From: Chromohalobacter sp. 296-RDG
GTDB lineage: Bacteria > Pseudomonadota > Gammaproteobacteria > Pseudomonadales > Halomonadaceae
DNA length: 64,000 bases
Assembly: GCF_029889885.1 (NCBI RefSeq)
Contig: NZ_JARANY010000010.1
Span: 1-64,000 of the forward strand
Direction of reading: 5' to 3'
Shown here one piece after another: positions 59,503-64,000 of the stretch; within the stretch, counting starts at the first letter, position 1, and the number at the start of each line of letters is the position of its first letter. The notes under the pieces were generated by a model that had not been told where the DNA came from, searched no databases, and was given only the letters and a program-made list of their open reading frames with translations. The position numbers and the translations under genes are program-made.

Positions 59503-62500
59503 ATGCCTGCCGCCACTGCTTCGTCATTGACACTCGCCGCTTCGTTCTCGTCGCTTCACGAACAGCTGGCACGGCGCATCATGATCCTCGATGGCGGCAT
59601 GGGCACCATGCTCCAGGGCCACGAGCTGAATGAAGACGACTTTCGGGGACAACGCTTCGCCGGCTGGCCGGGCGATCTCAAGGGCAACAATGACTTGCTG
59701 GTGCTGACGCGTCCTGATGTGGTGCGTGACATTCATCGCGCCTATCTCGAAGCTGGCGCGGACATCGTCGAGACCAATACCTTCAACAGCACCCAATTGT
59801 CGCAATCCGATTACGGCATGCAGGCCCTGGTGCCCGAGATCAACCGTGAAGCGGCGCACCTGGCCAAGGACGTCTGCGAGGCAGTGGGCTCGGAAACCGG
59901 CGTGCCCCGTTATGTGGCTGGCGTACTGGGGCCAACCTCACGCACGGCGTCACTCTCGCCGGATGTCAACGATCCCGCCAAGCGCAATGTCACGTTCGAT
60001 CAGTTGTTCGACAACTACTACGAGGCGGCCGACGCCCTGATCGACGGCGGTGTCGATCTGTTCATGCTCGAGACCATCTTCGACACACTCAACGCCAAGG
60101 CAGCCATCTATGCGCTCGAAAGGCTATTCGAGGCGCGCGGCGCGCGTTGGCCGGTGATGATATCGGGCACCATCACCGACGCCTCCGGGCGCACGCTTTC
60201 CGGACAGACCACCGAGGCGCTCTGGAACTCGATCCGTCACGCTCAACCGCTGTCCGTAGGGCTCAATTGCGCCCTTGGCGCGGCAGAACTGCGTCCCTAT
60301 CTCGAAGAACTTTCCCACAAGGCCGATACCTTTGTCTCGGCGCACCCCAACGCGGGGCTGCCCAACGAGTTCGGCGAATACGACCAGACCGCCGAGGAAA
60401 TGGCATCGATCGTGCGTGAATTCGCCGAAAGCGGCATGGTCAATATCATCGGCGGCTGTTGCGGTACCGCGCCGGAGCATATTGCCGCCATTCGCGAGGC
60501 AGTGAGCGAGCTGGCGCCCCGTCACGTCGCCGAGCGCCCCAAGGCCTGCCGTCTCGCAGGGTTGGAGCCATTCAACATCGAAGCGGACTCGCTATTCGTC
60601 AACGTCGGCGAGCGTACCAACGTCACTGGGTCGGCACGCTTCAAGCGCTTGATCAAGGAAGAAGACTACACCACCGCTCTCGAAGTCGCGCTGGAGCAGG
60701 TCGAGAACGGCGCTCAGGTCATCGACATCAACATGGACGAGGGCATGCTCGAGTCCCAGGAAGCCATGGTGCGCTTTTTGAACCTGATCGCCTCGGAGCC
60801 TGATATCTCGCGCGTACCGATCATGCTCGACTCTTCGAAGTGGGAGATCATCGAGGCGGGGCTTAAATGCGTCCAGGGCAAGGCGGTGGTCAACTCGATC
60901 TCGCTCAAGGAAGGCGAAGACGCCTTTCGCCAACAGGCCATGGCCTGCCATCGCTACGGGGCTGCCATCGTGGTCATGGCCTTCGACGAGCAAGGCCAGG
61001 CGGACACCTTCCAGCGCAAGACGCAGATATGCGAGCGCGCCTACCGACTGCTGGTCGACGACATCGGCTTTCCGGCCGAAGACATCATCTTCGATCCCAA
61101 TATCTTCGCCATCGCTACGGGCATCGAGGAGCACAACAACTACGCCGTCGATTTCATCGAGGCTTCGCAGTGGATTCGCGAGCATCTGCCGCATGCCATG
61201 CTCTCGGGTGGCGTGTCCAACGTCTCGTTCTCGTTTCGCGGGAACAACGCGGTGCGCGAAGCGATCCACTCGGTGTTCCTCTACCATGCCATCAAGGCCG
61301 GACTGAGCATGGGCATCGTCAACGCCGGGCAGCTCGCGGTCTACGACGACCTGCCCGCTGAACTGCGCGACGCAGTCGAAGACGTGGTCCTCAACCGTCG
61401 CGACGACGGTACGGAGCGCTTGCTCGACATCGCCGACAAGTACAAGGGCGACGGCAGCGGTGGCGAGAAGAAGGAAGATCTGGAATGGCGTAGCTGGGAA
61501 GTCGAGAAACGCATCGAGCATGCCTTGATCAAGGGCATTACCGCGTACATCGAAGACGACACCGAACTGGCGCGACAACGTGCCGAGCGCCCGATCGAGG
61601 TCATCGAAGGCCCCCTGATGGATGGCATGAACGTGGTCGGCGACCTGTTCAGCGATGGCAAGATGTTCCTGCCCCAGGTGGTCAAGTCGGCGCGGGTCAT
61701 GAAACAGGCGGTCGCCTATCTCATCCCTTACATCGAAGCCGAGAAGAGCGCGGGAACCCAGGCCAAGGGCAAGATCGTCATGGCCACGGTCAAGGGCGAC
61801 GTTCATGATATCGGCAAGAACATCGTCGGCGTGGTTCTACAGTGCAACAACTACGAGGTCATCGACCTCGGAGTGATGATGCCGGCGGAGCAAGTCTTCG
61901 CCGCCGCGCGCGAGCACAACGCCGATATCATCGGCCTATCCGGGCTGATTACGCCGTCGCTGGACGAGATGGTCCATGTGGCCAAGGAAATGCAACGCCA
62001 GGGATTCACCACCCCATTGCTGATCGGCGGCGCGACGACCTCCAAGGCCCACACCTCAGTCAAGATCGCGCCACAGTACGAACAACCGGTCATCTACGTC
62101 AGTGATGCCTCGCGCGCCGTCGGCGTCGCCAGCCGTTTGCTATCGCCGACCCTCAAGCCGAGTTATGTCGAGGAAATACGCGAGGAATACGACAAGGTCC
62201 GCGAGCGCAACGCCAAGCGTCGCCCCAAGGCCGCCGACCTCGCTTACAATGAGGCGCGCGAACGCCAACCCGCGCTCGATTGGGCCGATTACACGCCGCC
62301 CGAACCGACCTTCAGCGGGCTCAAGATATTCGATGATTATCCGCTGGAAGAGCTGGTCGAACGCATCGACTGGACGCCCTTCTTCATGAGCTGGCAGCTA
62401 TCCGGCAAGTATCCCAAGATTCTCGAGGATAAGGTGGTTGGCGAGGCGGCCCGCAGCCTGTTTGCCGATGCTCGGACGATGCTGCGCAAGCTGATCAATG

Positions 62501-63240
62501 AGCATCACATAACGGCGCGTGGCGTGATCGGCATGTGGCCGGCCAACAGCGTCGATGACGACAGCCTCGAGATCTATGCCGACGCCTCGCGCCGCGAGGT
62601 GATCGAGCGTCTTCATCATATTCGCCAGCAGACCACCAAGAACCGCGACGGTATCTGCCAGAGCCTTGCCGACTTCATCGCGCCACGAGACCTGGAAAAC
62701 GGCGAGCCCAGCGACAAGCAGGACTGGATCGGCGGTTTCGCAGTAACTACCGGACACGGCGCGGACGAGCTGGCAAAGCAATACGAAGCGGCCGGCGACG
62801 ACTACAACGCCATCATGGTCAAGGCCCTGGCCGATCGCTTGGCGGAAGCTTTCGCCGAACGCATGCACGAGCGTGTACGCAAGGAATTCTGGGGCTATGT
62901 GCCCAATGAAGCCCTGGACAACGACGCGCTGATCGCCGAGAAATACCAGGGCATCCGTCCTGCTCCCGGCTATCCCGCCTGCCCGGATCATACCGAAAAG
63001 GCGACGCTCTTCCGGCTATTGGATGCCACGGCCAAGACGGGAATCGAGCTGACCGACAGCTACGCCATGTGGCCTTCGGCAGCGGTCTCCGGTTGGTATT
63101 TCTCGCATCCGCACTCGAAGTACTTCTCCACCGGCAAGATCGGGCGGGATCAGGTCGAATCGCTGTCGATGCGCAAGCAGATGCCGTTGAAGGAGCTCGA
63201 GCGCTGGCTGTCGCCCGTGCTGTCCTACGATCCTGAATGA
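59503..63240 (+). CDS. metH: Cobalamin-dependent methionine synthase
   Basis: A 1245-residue enzyme transferring a methyl group from 5-methyltetrahydrofolate via cobalamin to homocysteine. Four modules in order: homocysteine domain (to about residue 345) with zinc ligands Cys256, Cys319 and Cys320; folate domain (about 360-620; [11 protein letters not shown]); cobalamin cap and Rossmann domain (about 660-895) with the lower-ligand His768 in DVHDIGKN; and the SAM-binding reactivation domain (about 920-1245). The length matches E. coli MetH. Start ATG at 59503. Confidence 0.97.
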   Translation: MPAATASSLTLAASFSSLHEQLARRIMILDGGMGTMLQGHELNEDDFRGQRFAGWPGDLKGNNDLLVLTRPDVVRDIHRAYLEAGADIVETNTFNSTQLSQSDYGMQALVPEINREAAHLAKDVCEAVGSETGVPRYVAGVLGPTSRTASLSPDVNDPAKRNVTFDQLFDNYYEAADALIDGGVDLFMLETIFDTLNAKAAIYALERLFEARGARWPVMISGTITDASGRTLSGQTTEALWNSIRHAQPLSVGLNCALGAAELRPYLEELSHKADTFVSAHPNAGLPNEFGEYDQTAEEMASIVREFAESGMVNIIGGCCGTAPEHIAAIREAVSELAPRHVAERPKACRLAGLEPFNIEADSLFVNVGERTNVTGSARFKRLIKEEDYTTALEVALEQVENGAQVIDINMDEGMLESQEAMVRFLNLIASEPDISRVPIMLDSSKWEIIEAGLKCVQGKAVVNSISLKEGEDAFRQQAMACHRYGAAIVVMAFDEQGQADTFQRKTQICERAYRLLVDDIGFPAEDIIFDPNIFAIATGIEEHNNYAVDFIEASQWIREHLPHAMLSGGVSNVSFSFRGNNAVREAIHSVFLYHAIKAGLSMGIVNAGQLAVYDDLPAELRDAVEDVVLNRRDDGTERLLDIADKYKGDGSGGEKKEDLEWRSWEVEKRIEHALIKGITAYIEDDTELARQRAERPIEVIEGPLMDGMNVVGDLFSDGKMFLPQVVKSARVMKQAVAYLIPYIEAEKSAGTQAKGKIVMATVKGDVHDIGKNIVGVVLQCNNYEVIDLGVMMPAEQVFAAAREHNADIIGLSGLITPSLDEMVHVAKEMQRQGFTTPLLIGGATTSKAHTSVKIAPQYEQPVIYVSDASRAVGVASRLLSPTLKPSYVEEIREEYDKVRERNAKRRPKAADLAYNEARERQPALDWADYTPPEPTFSGLKIFDDYPLEELVERIDWTPFFMSWQLSGKYPKILEDKVVGEAARSLFADARTMLRKLINEHHITARGVIGMWPANSVDDDSLEIYADASRREVIERLHHIRQQTTKNRDGICQSLADFIAPRDLENGEPSDKQDWIGGFAVTTGHGADELAKQYEAAGDDYNAIMVKALADRLAEAFAERMHERVRKEFWGYVPNEALDNDALIAEKYQGIRPAPGYPACPDHTEKATLFRLLDATAKTGIELTDSYAMWPSAAVSGWYFSHPHSKYFSTGKIGRDQVESLSMRKQMPLKELERWLSPVLSYDPE

Positions 63241-63373
63241 GAGACGTCATCGCATGATCTTTTTAATAACATAAATGCAATAAGCTATTATTATTTATTC
63301 TTTCAAAGAATATAGAAGGCAGGGTAAGGTGCCCTGCTACGGCAATCCATGTGACTAGCAGGACACCGCCTGT
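63241..63373 (+). promoter_or_regulatory. AT-rich region upstream of the sulfite reductase gene
   Basis: The gap after metH is strongly AT-rich (63260-63312), with a palindrome ATTCTTTCAAAGAAT (63297-63311) and ATAA/TTAT half-sites like those bound by the sulfur regulator CysB. The match to CysB sites is by eye only. Confidence 0.3.
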
Positions 63374-64000
63374 ATGTATCGGTACGACACGTACGACCAA
63401 ACGCTCGTCGACGAGCGCGTCGCCCAGTTCCGCGACCAGATGCGCCGCTATCTCGAAGGCAAGATCAGCGACGAGGAATTTCTACCGCTGCGCGTGCAGA
63501 ACGGTCTTTATGTTCAGCGCTATGCGCCGATGCTGCGTATTGCCATTCCATACGGCATGCTGGCCTCCCATCAGCTACGCAAGCTGGGCGAGATCGCCGC
63601 ACGCTACGATCGCGGCTATGGCCATTTCACCACACGCACCAACCTGCAGCTGAACTGGCCGAAACTCGAAGACGTACCGGACATCCTGGCCGACCTGGCT
63701 AGCGTGCAAATGCATGCCATTCAGACCAGCGGCAACGACATCCGCAACACCACGACCGATCAATTCTCCGGCATCGCCGGCGACGAAGATGTCGATCCCC
63801 GCCCTTGGTGTGAGTTGATTCGTCAGTGGTCGACCTTTCATCCGGAGTTCGCCTACTTGCCACGCAAGTTCAAGATCGCCGTCACCGGTGCCGAAGAAGA
63901 CCGCGCAGCTATCCAGGTACACGATGTGGGTCTTCGCTTCTGGCGCAATGAAGCGGGTGAGGTCCGCGTCAAGGTGCTGGCCGGTGGCGGGCTGGGCCGC
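63374..64000 (+). CDS. Nitrite/sulfite reductase (CysI-like), 5' part
   Basis: The reading frame from the ATG at 63374 is open to the window end (209 codons, incomplete). It shows the N-terminal ferredoxin-like half of the siroheme-containing reductases: YGMLASHQLRKLGEIA, YGHFTTRTNLQLNWP and QTSGNDIRNTTTDQ. These are typical of assimilatory sulfite reductase hemoprotein and related nitrite reductases. The siroheme and Fe-S cysteines lie beyond the window. Position behind metH and the AT-rich leader suit a role in sulfur assimilation. Confidence 0.88.
   Translation, partial: MYRYDTYDQTLVDERVAQFRDQMRRYLEGKISDEEFLPLRVQNGLYVQRYAPMLRIAIPYGMLASHQLRKLGEIAARYDRGYGHFTTRTNLQLNWPKLEDVPDILADLASVQMHAIQTSGNDIRNTTTDQFSGIAGDEDVDPRPWCELIRQWSTFHPEFAYLPRKFKIAVTGAEEDRAAIQVHDVGLRFWRNEAGEVRVKVLAGGGLGR

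Noticed and set aside
60592-61806. 404-codon open frame on the minus strand inside metH
   Set aside because: Antisense shadow of a high-GC gene; no family resemblance and a strongly His/Asp-biased composition typical of such shadows.

Overview
The window is a dense, high-GC stretch of bacterial chromosome made almost entirely of housekeeping genes. A complete ectoine operon (ectA-ectB-ectC), an osmotic-stress gene triad directly behind it, and the overall gene set (tol-pal, tamAB, ruvCAB, ubiG, gph, cobalamin-dependent metH) point to a moderately halophilic gammaproteobacterium of the Halomonadaceae. The Ect proteins resemble what I remember of Chromohalobacter, so that genus is my best guess; I could not run a comparison. 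I saw no prophage, insertion sequence, CRISPR array, rRNA or tRNA gene.

Layout. 1-6100: prfC, a TatD-family hydrolase, ygfZ on the opposite strand, a 63-residue HMA-fold protein without its metal site, and uvrB. 6100-6350: a possible decayed small gene followed by a clear terminator. 6392-11302: cardiolipin synthase, a LysR regulator, a NadM-Nudix fusion, a YihY-type membrane protein and acylphosphatase. 11354-14243 (minus): a three-gene unit of 2-hydroxyacid dehydrogenase, ribokinase and nucleoside hydrolase. 14459-25124 (plus): a long run fmdB-like, aspS, yebC, ruvC, ruvA, ruvB, ybgC, tolQ, tolR, tolA, tolB, pal, cpoB, covering translation, Holliday-junction processing and the trans-envelope Tol-Pal machine. 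25210-26633 (minus): ubiG-gph, joined by an ATGA overlap. 26914-29098: galU plus a UDP-glucose dehydrogenase homologue that has lost its catalytic cysteine. 29169-37787: sodB, an unrecognised coiled-coil membrane protein, tamA-tamB, a YchJ-type protein and msrA. 37834-45750 (minus): a YheT-like hydrolase, a second LysR gene and a five-gene peptide ABC transporter. 45899-48031: carbonic anhydrase and glutathione reductase, divergent.

48311-54404 is the stress-adaptation part. ectABC makes ectoine from aspartate semialdehyde. It is followed by a retropepsin-like lipoprotein, an inactive-transglutaminase/7TM membrane protein and an ATP-grasp ligase, the triad called Rlo in pseudomonads and linked to osmotic tolerance. 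54489-56150 holds zur, hisI, yidD and sufE. 56178-58578 is a divergent pair, a tyrosine recombinase and a KfrA-like coiled-coil DNA-binding protein, around an AT-rich spacer full of inverted repeats. It is the least explained locus and the best candidate for an undescribed system. 58697-64000 returns to core metabolism: nfuA, metH and the 5' part of a sulfite reductase gene cut by the window edge.

Start codons were chosen from family start positions and visible ribosome binding sites. All functions are inferred from reading the translated sequences.
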